Shown here piece by piece: positions 1 to 7,750 of a DNA stretch of 16,854 nucleotides. A program made the position numbers and the translations under genes. Source of the stretch: Bacteroidales bacterium UBA3709 (GTDB lineage: Bacteria; Bacteroidota; Bacteroidia; Bacteroidales; UBA932); assembly GCA_002372015.1 (NCBI GenBank), contig DFIA01000062.1:1-16854 (forward strand), written 5' to 3'. A model generated the notes under the pieces. The model was given only the letters and a program-made list of their open reading frames with translations, searched no databases and was not told the origin of the DNA. Every line of letters starts with the position of its first letter. The stretch's first letter is position 1.

Positions 1-86
1 TTGACATGACGAGAAACTTTTCGATGAGCCAGATGAGCAAAGCAAAACTTGTTTTAGATTTGCCATGGCGAGAAAAGTTGCAGTAA
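1..86 (+). CDS. Possible C-terminal tail of an upstream gene (partial)
   Basis: The third forward frame is open from the window edge to a TAA at 84-86 and encodes about 27 residues ending in WREKLQ; the other two forward frames stop within the first eight bases. The tail is basic and mildly amphipathic, and could be the end of a gene lying mostly outside the window. I recognise no family. It ends 51 nt before the next start codon, so it could belong to the same transcript. A minus-strand reading starting near 68 and leaving the window is also open, so the call is weak. Confidence 0.3.
   Translation, partial: DMTRNFSMSQMSKAKLVLDLPWREKLQ
55..62 (+). promoter_or_regulatory. Candidate Bacteroidota -7 element (TAGATTTG)
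   Basis: TAGATTTG matches the Bacteroidota sigma-ABfr -7 consensus TAnnTTTG exactly and would place a transcript start about 70 nt before the dCMP deaminase gene. There is no convincing TTG-type -33 element at the right distance, and the site lies inside the possible tail of the upstream gene. It may be a chance match. Confidence 0.25.
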
Positions 87-115
87 AAAGTTGCAGTAAA
101 AAGCTGCGTTAAAAC
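77..115 (+). repeat. Three tandem 13-bp repeats upstream of comEB
   Basis: Two identical copies of GTTGCAGTAAAAA (77-89 and 90-102) are followed by a diverged third copy, GCTGCGTTAAAAC (103-115). The first copy contains the stop codon of the possible upstream reading frame. The array ends 22 nt before the comEB start codon, so it would lie in the leader or spacer of that gene. Replication slippage is the simplest origin; no function is evident. Confidence 0.75.
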
Positions 116-137
116 GAACATTTAATTGTTATAGACA

Positions 138-602
138 ATGGATAAACAACTTCAGTTTGATTTGAGTTACCTGCAGATGGCAGGTATCTGGGCTCGTAAC
201 TCTTATAGCAAAAGGTTGCAGGTGGGGGCTTTGTTAGTAAAAGACAGAATGATAATTTCTGATGGCTATAACGGTACGCCTTCAGGTTTTGAGAATGTAT
301 GCGAAGACGAGAACGGAGTTACAAAGCCATACGTACTACACGCTGAGGCTAACGCTATTACAAAGGTGGCTAAGTCTGGTAATTCTTCAGAAGGAGCAAC
401 TCTATACATTACAGCTTCTCCTTGTATGGAATGCGCTAAGCTTATTATACAGAGTGGAATCAGAAGGGTTGTGTATAGAGATTCGTACCGCTTGGATGAT
501 GGAATAAAGCTTTTGGAAAGAGCTGGAATTCAGGTGGAGCAGATAGATGCTGCTACTATAGAAAAATTTGAAAAAGAAATAGACGATGCACAGAAAGCTT
601 AA
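138..602 (+). CDS. comEB: dCMP deaminase (cytidine/deoxycytidylate deaminase family)
   Basis: This 154-residue cytosolic zinc enzyme deaminates dCMP to dUMP, the substrate of thymidylate synthase. The zinc site is complete: HAE at 68-70 gives the histidine ligand and the proton-shuttle glutamate, and PCMEC at 95-99 gives the two cysteine ligands. The GYNG motif at 43-46, typical of ComEB/dCMP deaminases rather than of tRNA or free-base deaminases, supports the assignment. Length is normal for the family. The 3' end overlaps the S41 protease gene by 17 nt, which suggests translational coupling. The symbol follows the common bacterial name; no role in competence is implied. Deamination of other cytidine derivatives cannot be excluded, but the motif set favours dCMP. 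Confidence 0.92.
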   Translation: MDKQLQFDLSYLQMAGIWARNSYSKRLQVGALLVKDRMIISDGYNGTPSGFENVCEDENGVTKPYVLHAEANAITKVAKSGNSSEGATLYITASPCMECAKLIIQSGIRRVVYRDSYRLDDGIKLLERAGIQVEQIDAATIEKFEKEIDDAQKA

Positions 603-2214
603 AGAACTTTTGGATAATCCGTTCTTTCACGGATTTATATTTATACTGCTGGCTGTTTTTTTGGCAGGGCATATAAGCCGTTGTGTAAGAAATAAAAACA
701 AGATGGCTAACAACCTAATCAGAACTCCGTGGGCAAAAATGCTTTTGGTTATGGATCAGATAGATAAGAATTATGCAGATTCTATAACCTATGATCAGGT
801 TTTAGATAAGGCCATACCAGCTCTGCTGACAAGTTTAGATCCTCATTCACTATACCTCCCTCCTACAGACTTGCAGCAGGCAGATGACCACCTGCGAGGG
901 AATTTCAGCGGTATAGGGGTGGAGTTTAATGTTCCAAACGATACGGCAGTAATTGTAAGCGTTATACCCGGCGGGCCGAGCGAAAAGGCGGGATTGAGAA
1001 GCGGAGACCGTATTGTTAGCGTGGAAGATACAATTGTGGCCGGCGTTAAGTTCAATCAAGATTCTTTAATACGGATACTACGAGGCCCTATAGATACTAA
1101 GGTTAGGGTTGGTATTAAAAGAAATGGAGAAAAAGATGTTCTTTCTTTTGATATTATTCGTGGCCTCATTCCTGTGCATAGTTTGGATGCGGCTATAATG
1201 CTGACTCCTAAACTGGGGTATGTGAAAATTTCTACATTCTCTCAAAGTACTCATAGGGAGTTTATTGCGGCGGCGTTGAGCTTACTTGACAAGGGTATGG
1301 AGTATATGCTTTTAGATCTTAGAGATAACCCTGGCGGATACATGGATCAGGCCTATCTTCTTGCTAACGAATTTTTAAATAAAGGAGATATGGTGGTGTA
1401 TATGGAGGGCAGAATGAGAAAGCGCGAAAATTTTTTGGCAGAAGGTAATGGCAGGCTCAAAAATCTGAAACTTTATATTGCCATCAACGAAAACAGTGCG
1501 TCTTCAAGTGAGATTGTGGCGGGAGCCATTCAGGATAACGACAGAGGTGTGATAATAGGCCGCCGCTCTTTTGGAAAAGGGCTTGTGCAAGAACCTATAT
1601 ACTTTTCGGATAATAGCGGTATAAGACTTACGGTAGCAAGGTTTTACACGCCATCTGGCAGGTGCATACAAAAGCCTTATACGGCAGATTACAATTACGA
1701 CATATTAGAACGATTTCAGAGGGGAGAAATGCGTTCGGCAGACAGCATAAAGGTTAATGATTCTCTAAAATACACCACAGTGCATGGGCATACGGTATAT
1801 GGTGGCGGGGGCATAATTCCAGATGTGTTTGTGCCGATAGATACTACGGGAATAACAGACTTTTTGATAAAGGCAAACCGTAAGAGCTTGCAGATGAAGT
1901 TCAGCTCCATGTTTGCAGACAGGCACCGTAAAAGGCTTACAGAAATTGCAGATACGGTAAGCTTAGAGAAACTTTTTACAGAAGAAGATCTTGCAACCCA
2001 ATTCAAGTTGTATGCAACAGCACAAGGAGTAAAGCCAACGGCAGAAGAATGGGCTATCAGCGGTGGAGTGCTCATACGCCAGCTCAAAGGGCTTATCGGC
2101 CGCTATTCTGCAATGAAAGAAGATGCATTTTATCCGTATATTCTTGAAATAGATAATCTTGCAGATAAGGTAAAAGAGTTGGTTTCTGAATCTGCTAAGC
2201 AAGAAAACAATTAA
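586..2214 (+). CDS. S41-family C-terminal processing peptidase (CtpA/Prc-like)
   Basis: This 542-residue envelope protease has an N-terminal hydrophobic segment at about 16-30, either an uncleaved anchor or a signal sequence. An S41 N-terminal helical region follows (about 45-100), then a PDZ domain (about 105-195) and the catalytic domain (about 205-420). The Ser-Lys dyad is visible as S306 in NSASSSE and K331 in SFGKG; the 25-residue spacing equals that of known CtpA/Prc enzymes. The core strand DLRDNPGGYMDQA (244-256) is also characteristic. Residues about 425-540 form a C-terminal extension rich in charged helices, common in Bacteroidetes members. Such enzymes trim C-termini of periplasmic proteins and often act in envelope quality control; the substrate here is unknown. 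The start lies inside comEB, with rpiB 14 nt downstream. Confidence 0.93.
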   Translation: MHRKLKELLDNPFFHGFIFILLAVFLAGHISRCVRNKNKMANNLIRTPWAKMLLVMDQIDKNYADSITYDQVLDKAIPALLTSLDPHSLYLPPTDLQQADDHLRGNFSGIGVEFNVPNDTAVIVSVIPGGPSEKAGLRSGDRIVSVEDTIVAGVKFNQDSLIRILRGPIDTKVRVGIKRNGEKDVLSFDIIRGLIPVHSLDAAIMLTPKLGYVKISTFSQSTHREFIAAALSLLDKGMEYMLLDLRDNPGGYMDQAYLLANEFLNKGDMVVYMEGRMRKRENFLAEGNGRLKNLKLYIAINENSASSSEIVAGAIQDNDRGVIIGRRSFGKGLVQEPIYFSDNSGIRLTVARFYTPSGRCIQKPYTADYNYDILERFQRGEMRSADSIKVNDSLKYTTVHGHTVYGGGGIIPDVFVPIDTTGITDFLIKANRKSLQMKFSSMFADRHRKRLTEIADTVSLEKLFTEEDLATQFKLYATAQGVKPTAEEWAISGGVLIRQLKGLIGRYSAMKEDAFYPYILEIDNLADKVKELVSESAKQENN

Positions 2215-2228
2215 AAGCCACACATATT

Positions 2229-2675
2229 ATGAAAAAAATCGTAGGTATAGCTTCTGATCACGCAGGGTTTCAGATGAAAGAATATCTTAAAAGTCTTTTT
2301 GATTATGCCGGATATGAGATAAAAGATTTTGGAGCTCATTCTTCAGACAGCATGGATTATCCAGATTCGGCACATCCGCTTGCGGAGGCCGTAGAAAAAG
2401 GGGAGGTTGAATTTGGGGTTGCGATATGCGGGAGTGGTAACGGTATAAATATGACCCTCAATAAACATCAGGGTATAAGGGCTGCCTTATGCTGGAAGCC
2501 GGAACTTGGTGCCTTGGCAAAGCAACACAATAATGCCAATATAATTTCTCTGCCGGCAAGATTTATCTCCGAAGAAATGGCAAGGGATATAGTAAGGGCT
2601 TATATGGCAGCAGAATATGAAGGAGGAAGGCATCAGCGCAGAATAGATAAAATACCTGTGTGCTGCAATAAATAA
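2229..2675 (+). CDS. rpiB: Ribose-5-phosphate isomerase B
   Basis: RpiB interconverts ribose 5-phosphate and ribulose 5-phosphate in the non-oxidative pentose phosphate pathway. The 148-residue length fits the RpiB/LacA family. Visible landmarks are SDHAG at 9-13 (phosphate contact), the catalytic cysteine C67 in AICGSGNG, S69 where E. coli has threonine, and H100-N101 in the KQHNNAN stretch. A basic ERGRH-like tail is present as EGGRHQRR (131-138). The gene sits 14 nt after the protease gene and 5 nt before truB, so it is almost certainly in the same transcript. An allose-6-phosphate or galactose-6-phosphate isomerase role is possible within the family, but this housekeeping setting favours RpiB. 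Confidence 0.93.
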   Translation: MKKIVGIASDHAGFQMKEYLKSLFDYAGYEIKDFGAHSSDSMDYPDSAHPLAEAVEKGEVEFGVAICGSGNGINMTLNKHQGIRAALCWKPELGALAKQHNNANIISLPARFISEEMARDIVRAYMAAEYEGGRHQRRIDKIPVCCNK

Positions 2676-2680
2676 ACCTG

Positions 2681-3607
2681 ATGTCTGCAAATAGCACAAT
2701 ACATCCTCTTGTTATAGACAAGAATAACTTGTTGCCTCTGGAGCGTTCGCAGGAAGCATATCCGCAGGGTATAATTTTTCCGGTGGACAAGCCTTATAGG
2801 TGGACCAGTTCAGATGTGGTTCGGAAGATTAAGTACATTCTCAGAAACCATTTTGATACAAAGAATGTGAAAATAGGGCATGCCGGCACATTGGATCCGC
2901 TTGCTACGGGCTTATTGCTGGTATGTGTAGGCAAGGCCTGCAAGCTCTCAGAAGAATTGCAGGCAGAAAAGAAAGAATATGTAGCGGAATTTACTCTTGG
3001 GGCCACAACCCCGTCTTTTGACAGAGAGCATCCGATAGATTCTGTTTATCCTGTATCGCATCTTTCTGTTGAAAAGATGCAGAGGGCAGTGGAAATCCTA
3101 AAGCAGCAGACTTTACAGATGCCGCCGGCTTATTCTGCCAAGTATGTAAACGGAACAAGATCTTACTACCTTGCCCGGAATGGAGAGGAGGCGCTTCTTC
3201 AGCCGGCTCCTATAAAAATTTATGCGGCAGAACTGCTCCATGCTCGGTGTAATGCAGAAGTGTTTGATACGCACAGCCCTCTTTTAGAGGAGATAACACG
3301 GCCTTCTTACGGAGAAGATGATGAGCATAACAGTTTTGTGGTAAAGAAGAGAATAGCGGCAGAAGAAGGGAGGCTTGTGGAGCACTTCATATCAGATTCG
3401 CTATTGCCTGTAGCGCAAATTAAAAATCTGCCTACTGCGGTTGTGAGAATCGAATGCAGCAAAGGTACCTATATACGGTCTATGGCCAGAGATTTTGGCA
3501 ATTTACTATCTTGCGGAGCCTTTATGTCTGCTCTCAGGAGAACAGCTTCCGGAGGTTTTAGGGTAGAACAGGCGTTAGATCTGAAGAATTATTTCAACTT
3601 ATTGTAA
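2681..3607 (+). CDS. truB: tRNA pseudouridine(55) synthase, with internal insertion
   Basis: TruB converts U55 to pseudouridine in the T-loop of tRNAs. The catalytic motif GHAGTLDPLATG spans 66-77, with nucleophilic aspartate D72. Other signatures are PPAYSAKYVNG (148-158) and CSKGTYIRSMARDFG (259-273). At 308 residues it is longer than the usual Bacteroidetes protein of roughly 230-250. Part of the excess is an N-terminal extension of some 20-25 residues before the VDKPYRWTS segment. The rest is a hydrophilic, acidic insertion of about 50 residues (roughly 190-248) before the CSKGTYIR strand, where E. coli TruB has a short connection. The frame is intact through both regions. The first ATG is used because no other methionine precedes the conserved core. 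It is 5 nt after rpiB. Confidence 0.93.
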   Translation: MSANSTIHPLVIDKNNLLPLERSQEAYPQGIIFPVDKPYRWTSSDVVRKIKYILRNHFDTKNVKIGHAGTLDPLATGLLLVCVGKACKLSEELQAEKKEYVAEFTLGATTPSFDREHPIDSVYPVSHLSVEKMQRAVEILKQQTLQMPPAYSAKYVNGTRSYYLARNGEEALLQPAPIKIYAAELLHARCNAEVFDTHSPLLEEITRPSYGEDDEHNSFVVKKRIAAEEGRLVEHFISDSLLPVAQIKNLPTAVVRIECSKGTYIRSMARDFGNLLSCGAFMSALRRTASGGFRVEQALDLKNYFNLL

Positions 3608-3637
3608 CCTTTTCTTTTCTGCCTCGTATAATACTTT

Positions 3638-3668
3638 GCCTGTCGTGTACGGGCTCAAGTTTTTTTTT
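3638..3668 (+). terminator. Weak terminator-like hairpin abutting the queA start
   Basis: GCCTGT (3638-3643) pairs with ACGGGC (3649-3654) in a 6-bp stem with one T-G wobble and a 5-nt loop. Five bases later comes a run of nine T (3660-3668) that ends directly at the queA ATG. The offset T-tract and short stem make it a poor classical terminator. It could instead be an attenuator or a leader structure near the ribosome site. Confidence 0.35.
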
Positions 3669-4733
3669 ATGAAATTATCACAATTTAAATTTCCGTTCAG
3701 AAGCGATTTAATCGCAAAGGAGCCAACAAGATTCAGAGACGATTGCAAACTGATGGTTATGCGTCGCTCTACCGGCAAAATAGAAAACAAGCTTTTTAAG
3801 AACATTTTAGACTACGCTCGTGAGGGAGATATTTTCGTTCTCAACGATACGAAAGTTTTTCCGGCTCGTCTCAGAGGCAATAAAGAGAAGACGGGTGCCG
3901 AAATAGAAGTTTCTTTACTCAGAGAGCTCAATCATGAACAGAGGCTATGGGATGTGTTAGTAGATCCTGCCCGCAAGATAAGAATAGGCAACAAACTCTA
4001 TTTTGGAGAGAATGATTCGCTTGTGGCAGAAGTTATAGACAACACAACTTCCAGGGGCAGAACTTTACGTTTCTTGTTTGATGGTAGCTACGAAGATTTT
4101 CGCAATACGCTTTTTAGCGTTGGCGAACTTCCTGTTCCTAAAGAAATTCGCCAGCATCCTCTACCGGAAGACACAGAAAATTTCAATACTATCTTTGCGG
4201 CTAATGAAGGTGCTATAGCTACTCCGGCAGCTGGCTTGCATTTTAGTAGGGAACTGTTTACTCGCATGGAAATCAAAGGTGTAGAGCGTACTTTTATAAC
4301 TTCTCATGTGGGGCTGAGTAACTTTGGCGGGGTGGATGTAGAAGATTTGTCTAAGCATAAGATGGGCTCGGAGAGAATCATTATCTCAGAAGAGGCTGCA
4401 GAAAAGATAAATAAGGCTAAAGAAAATGGGCACAGAGTATTTGCCATAGGGGTTACTGTAGCAAGGGCTTTGGAAACTCCGGTTACAACAACCAATAGGG
4501 TAAAACCATTGGATGGCTGGACCAACAAGTTTATATTTCCGCCTTACGATTTTAAGATAGTAGATGCTCTTGTAACAAATTTTCATTATCCGCTATCTAC
4601 AATGCTGATGTGTCAGTCTGCCTTTGGTGGTTATAATAAGGTTATGGCGGCCTACAAGCAGGCTATGCACGCGAAAGATGCTTCCGATTTGTACAGATTT
4701 GGAATTTACGGCGATGCTATGCTGATTGTATAG
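3669..4733 (+). CDS. queA: S-adenosylmethionine:tRNA ribosyltransferase-isomerase
   Basis: QueA transfers and rearranges the ribosyl part of SAM onto 7-aminomethyl-7-deazaguanine at tRNA position 34, giving epoxyqueuosine, the penultimate step of queuosine synthesis. The protein is 354 residues from ATG 3669. An in-frame ATG at 3636 would add 11 residues, but the family normally begins with the MKLSQF-type sequence found at 3669, so the later start is preferred. Landmarks are FVLNDTKVFPARLRG (56-70), ATPAAGLHF (184-192), TSHVGLSNF (211-219) and NFHYPLS (304-310), ending in YGDAMLIV. truB followed by queA is a common Bacteroidetes pairing, usually with uppP upstream; here rpiB occupies that position. 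Confidence 0.95.
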   Translation: MKLSQFKFPFRSDLIAKEPTRFRDDCKLMVMRRSTGKIENKLFKNILDYAREGDIFVLNDTKVFPARLRGNKEKTGAEIEVSLLRELNHEQRLWDVLVDPARKIRIGNKLYFGENDSLVAEVIDNTTSRGRTLRFLFDGSYEDFRNTLFSVGELPVPKEIRQHPLPEDTENFNTIFAANEGAIATPAAGLHFSRELFTRMEIKGVERTFITSHVGLSNFGGVDVEDLSKHKMGSERIIISEEAAEKINKAKENGHRVFAIGVTVARALETPVTTTNRVKPLDGWTNKFIFPPYDFKIVDALVTNFHYPLSTMLMCQSAFGGYNKVMAAYKQAMHAKDASDLYRFGIYGDAMLIV

Positions 4734-4779
4734 CACGTTATTGCAACATAAAAGTCAATTTTAAGTTATAGCCTTGAAT

Positions 4780-4816
4780 AACGGTGGTTAGTTTATACCT
4801 TGCCACCGTTTGTTTT
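4780..4816 (+). terminator. Rho-independent terminator-like hairpin between queA and dprA
   Basis: AACGGTGG (4780-4787) pairs perfectly with CCACCGTT (4803-4810) around a 15-nt loop, followed by TGTTTT (4811-4816). It lies 46 nt past the queA stop and its T-tract runs straight into the dprA ATG at 4817. It probably ends the comEB-to-queA transcript. Because it is so close to dprA it could also act as an attenuator or mask the dprA start. Confidence 0.65.
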
Positions 4817-5929
4817 ATGGATATTAAGGAAGAGGCTTTGTTGTGCGTTATAAGCCGTGTGCTTGTGTATCATCCGCTTTCGGGGAGAAGACTGCTGGAA
4901 GAAGCTGAAAGTGTAGAAATGCTTTTAAAATCAGGGGCTTCGCTTGTGAAACGGGTTATAGGTTCAGAAGAAATTGCAAACCTGCTGTTTTCAGATAGTA
5001 TGTTATCTTGGGGTATGCAAGAGGCTTTATGGATGAGAAGCAGAGGAGTAAAACTTATATGTATAGTATCAGAGTCGTATCCAAAACTGTTGAAAGAAAT
5101 TCCGTTTGCTCCGTTTATGCTATATTACAGGGGCTCGGCGGCATTGGCAGATGATACGGTTAAATCTCTGGGCGTTGTAGGCACCAGAATGGCAACAGAT
5201 TATGGGAGAGAGAACTGTTCTGCCATTATTGCCGGCCTTGTAAAGCATGTTAGAAAGCTGAGAATTATAAGCGGCCTTGCGGTTGGCATAGATAGTTGTG
5301 CGCACAGGGCTGCATTAGACAATTCTATAGAAACATTGTGCGTGCTGCCTTGTGGTATAGATTCTATTTATCCAAGCCGGCACAGAGAATTAGCAGTAAA
5401 AATTCTGGAGAGTGGGGGCGTGGTTACCGAGTATCCTCGTGGAACCAAACCTCTTAAACACAATTTTTTGCAAAGAAACCGCATAATAGCTGGTCTTTCG
5501 GAGGCTATTCTTGTGGTGGAGAGTCGTATAAGGGGAGGCTCCATGAGTACGGTAGATTTTGCCTCGTCATACAATAGAGATGTATTTGCAGTGCCCGGCA
5601 GAACGGACGATGTTAATTCTTACGGCTGTAATTATTTAATAAGTAAGAATATAGCACAGCTTTGCCTTAATCCTTCCACTATAGTATCTTCTATGAGATG
5701 GACTAATGAGCATATTTCAGATATAATACAGCAACCAAGCTTGTTTTCTGCTTCCGATGGATTGAAGGAGAAAATATTGTTATCTTTATCACCCGTAAGA
5801 GGGATTGATGTAAACCAGCTTTCTTTACGTACAGGGCAAGACATACAAACTTTGCAGCTGTTGCTTATAGAGATGACTATAGAAGGCTTGGTAAGGCATA
5901 GTTCCTCTGGGTTATGGTTAAAGGCTTGA
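4817..5929 (+). CDS. dprA: DNA-processing protein DprA (DNA protecting protein)
   Basis: DprA binds incoming single-stranded DNA and loads RecA during transformation; many non-competent bacteria retain it. The 370-residue protein has an N-terminal helical region (about 1-85), a Rossmann-like DprA/Smf core (about 90-295) and a C-terminal winged-helix domain (about 310-370). Core motifs are VGTRMATDYG (121-130), SGLAVGID (152-159), RNRIIAGLSE (220-229), GGSMSTVDFA (240-249) and VPGR (259-262). An upstream in-frame GTG at 4784 is rejected because it lies inside the hairpin stem, whereas ATG 4817 gives a normal family N-terminus. tatD starts 1 nt after the stop, so the two are co-transcribed. Ile codons are mostly ATA, in contrast to exbB/exbD1. 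Confidence 0.94.
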   Translation: MDIKEEALLCVISRVLVYHPLSGRRLLEEAESVEMLLKSGASLVKRVIGSEEIANLLFSDSMLSWGMQEALWMRSRGVKLICIVSESYPKLLKEIPFAPFMLYYRGSAALADDTVKSLGVVGTRMATDYGRENCSAIIAGLVKHVRKLRIISGLAVGIDSCAHRAALDNSIETLCVLPCGIDSIYPSRHRELAVKILESGGVVTEYPRGTKPLKHNFLQRNRIIAGLSEAILVVESRIRGGSMSTVDFASSYNRDVFAVPGRTDDVNSYGCNYLISKNIAQLCLNPSTIVSSMRWTNEHISDIIQQPSLFSASDGLKEKILLSLSPVRGIDVNQLSLRTGQDIQTLQLLLIEMTIEGLVRHSSSGLWLKA

Positions 5930-5930
5930 T

Positions 5931-6713
5931 ATGCGATTCATAGATACTCACACTCATTTGTACGAAGAGGCTTTTGACGATGATAGGGAGGTTGTTATAC
6001 AACGCTCTATAGAATCGGGAGTGGATAGTTGGATATTACCTGCTATAGATTCAACTTATTTTCAGGCTCACTTGTCTTTATGGGAAAAATATAAAGACAG
6101 GGGAGCGTATATGGGTATGGGGTTGCATCCTACGTCTGTGGGCAAGAATTGGAAGGAAGAGCTGCAGTTTGCTATAGATCAGCTGACTACTTATCAAGAT
6201 AGGTATATAGCTGTGGGAGAAATAGGCTTGGATGCCTATTGGAGCAAGGAGTTTATGAAGGAGCAGGCAGAAGTTTTGGCAACGCAATTAGACTATGCCG
6301 CCCAGAAGGAGCTTCCTGTTATAATACATGAGCGGAATGCTACAGAGCAAATGTTTGATATAATAAAGGCCTATAAAGGGCGTTTGACAGGTGTTTTTCA
6401 CGCATTTACAGGGAGTATAGAAACTTATGAGAGAATTTCTGCGCTCGGCGGTTTTAAAGTTGGCATAGGAGGGGTTGTAACATTCAAGAATGCAGGTATT
6501 GCCGGTGTTGTTGCCGATATTCCGCTACAGGACATAGTTTTGGAAACAGATTCTCCTTACCTTACTCCAGCTCCTTTCAGAGGAAAGCGTAACGAGAGTT
6601 CATATATACGGTTTATTGCAGAAAAGATAGCCCAGATAAAAGATTTGAGTTTAGAAGAAGTGGCAGAGGCTACTTGCATGGCAGCTAAAAGTGTATTCAA
6701 AAATCTACAATAG
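5931..6713 (+). CDS. tatD: TatD-family metal-dependent hydrolase (DNase)
   Basis: This 260-residue protein has the TIM-barrel amidohydrolase fold of TatD nucleases, which show 3'-5' exonuclease activity and are linked to repair of oxidised DNA. The two-metal site is fully conserved: H7 and H9 in DTHTH, E97 in VGEIGLD, H133 in VIIHERNA, H157 in VFHAFTGS and D207 in LETDSPY. The tail segment TPAPFRGKRNE (212-222) is also standard. It begins 1 nt after dprA and ends 2 nt before ansA, so the three form one operon. A DNA-related role fits its partner dprA, but the substrate of this paralogue is not shown by sequence. Family assignment is secure; the symbol is used in the family sense. Confidence 0.92.
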   Translation: MRFIDTHTHLYEEAFDDDREVVIQRSIESGVDSWILPAIDSTYFQAHLSLWEKYKDRGAYMGMGLHPTSVGKNWKEELQFAIDQLTTYQDRYIAVGEIGLDAYWSKEFMKEQAEVLATQLDYAAQKELPVIIHERNATEQMFDIIKAYKGRLTGVFHAFTGSIETYERISALGGFKVGIGGVVTFKNAGIAGVVADIPLQDIVLETDSPYLTPAPFRGKRNESSYIRFIAEKIAQIKDLSLEEVAEATCMAAKSVFKNLQ

Positions 6714-6715
6714 AT

Positions 6716-7750
6716 ATGCAACGTTCAATACTGATGATTTATACAGGCGGTACTATCGGGATGAAGCAAGATGAGCAGACTATGGCTCTTGCACCGGTGG
6801 ATATCAGCCAGATAGAGGAAGAAGTGCCAGAACTTAAAAAGTTTGGCTACAAAATAGAAACCTGTTCTTTTGACCCTGTTATAGACTCAAGCGATATAAC
6901 ACCCGCTTTTTGGATAAAATTATGTAAGGTTATAGAGGCTAATTATGATAAGTATGATGGTTTTGTGGTGCTGCATGGCACAGATACGATGTCTTATACA
7001 GCTTCTGCTCTGAGTTTTATGCTGGAGAATCTTGCAAAACCGGTAGTTCTTACGGGAAGTCAGCTTCCTGTAGGAATGTTACGCACAGATGGTAAAGAGA
7101 ATATCATATCTTCAATAGAGATAGCAGCAGCGCAAGACGAAGATGGCCGCCCGATAGTTCCGGAAGTGTGTATATACTTTGAGAGTCAGTTGTATAGGGG
7201 GAATCGTACAACAAAATACAATGCAGAAAACTTTAGGGCTTTCCGTTCTGCAAACTATCCGGTGCTTGCAGATGTGGGCATACATATAAAGTATAATAGG
7301 CATCTTATACAATATCCTTTGGATTGGAAAAAACCTTTGAAAGTAAGGGATAAAATAGATACCAATGTGGCTATCTTAAAGATATTTCCCGGAATAACTC
7401 CACAGGCTGTAGATGCTGTTATGGGAACCAAGGGTTGCCGTGCAGTGGTCTTAGAAACTTTTGGAAGTGGGAATGCTCCTACCTCAGAATGGTTTATTTC
7501 TACTATGAAAAAGTGGATAGATAAGGGTATGATAATAGTTAATGTAACTCAGTGCTTGGCCGGAAAAGTAGATATGGGAGCTTATGCAACGGGAGTAGCG
7601 CTTAGGCAGGCTGGGGTTATAAGCGGCTATGATGCAACCACAGAGGCCATTCTATGTAAGTTATTTGTGCTGTTGGGGCGATATGGCTCTGCAGAGCGAG
7701 TGAAAAAGGAGATGCAGAGGGCTTTACAAGGAGAGTTTTCTGCCATTTAG
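6716..7750 (+). CDS. ansA: Type I L-asparaginase
   Basis: This enzyme hydrolyses L-asparagine to aspartate and ammonia. The 344-residue length and absence of a signal peptide point to a cytosolic type I enzyme rather than a periplasmic type II one. The first active-site loop is IYTGGTIGM, with catalytic threonine T13. The second is HGTDTMSYTA, with T89 and D90; K167 in RTTKYNAENF is the likely lysine of the T-D-K triad. The stretch LTGSQLPVGMLRTDG (112-126) is typical. It is the last gene of the dprA-tatD-ansA operon, 2 nt after tatD. Its position just before an exbB-exbD cluster matches a gene order I associate with Bacteroidales genomes. Confidence 0.94.
   Translation: MQRSILMIYTGGTIGMKQDEQTMALAPVDISQIEEEVPELKKFGYKIETCSFDPVIDSSDITPAFWIKLCKVIEANYDKYDGFVVLHGTDTMSYTASALSFMLENLAKPVVLTGSQLPVGMLRTDGKENIISSIEIAAAQDEDGRPIVPEVCIYFESQLYRGNRTTKYNAENFRAFRSANYPVLADVGIHIKYNRHLIQYPLDWKKPLKVRDKIDTNVAILKIFPGITPQAVDAVMGTKGCRAVVLETFGSGNAPTSEWFISTMKKWIDKGMIIVNVTQCLAGKVDMGAYATGVALRQAGVISGYDATTEAILCKLFVLLGRYGSAERVKKEMQRALQGEFSAI

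Noticed and set aside
1..68. Minus-strand gene starting at 68 and leaving the window
   Set aside because: It is open for only 22 codons to the edge, has a Ser-rich composition with no recognisable motif, and no promoter element is seen. The plus-strand tail is somewhat more likely, though neither is strong.
262..507. 81-codon frame overlapping comEB in another plus frame
   Set aside because: It is a shadow of the dCMP deaminase gene with no recognisable domain.
3636..3668. Upstream ATG adding 11 residues to QueA
   Set aside because: The extension is encoded by the hairpin and T-run, and the family start sequence begins at 3669.
3608..3668. preQ1 riboswitch in the queA leader
   Set aside because: The spacer is short and lacks the preQ1-I core and its A-rich pseudoknot tail; only a generic hairpin and T-run are present.
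4784..4816. GTG-initiated extension of dprA by 11 residues
   Set aside because: The GTG lies in the stem of the hairpin and the extra residues do not resemble a DprA N-terminus; ATG 4817 gives a normal start.
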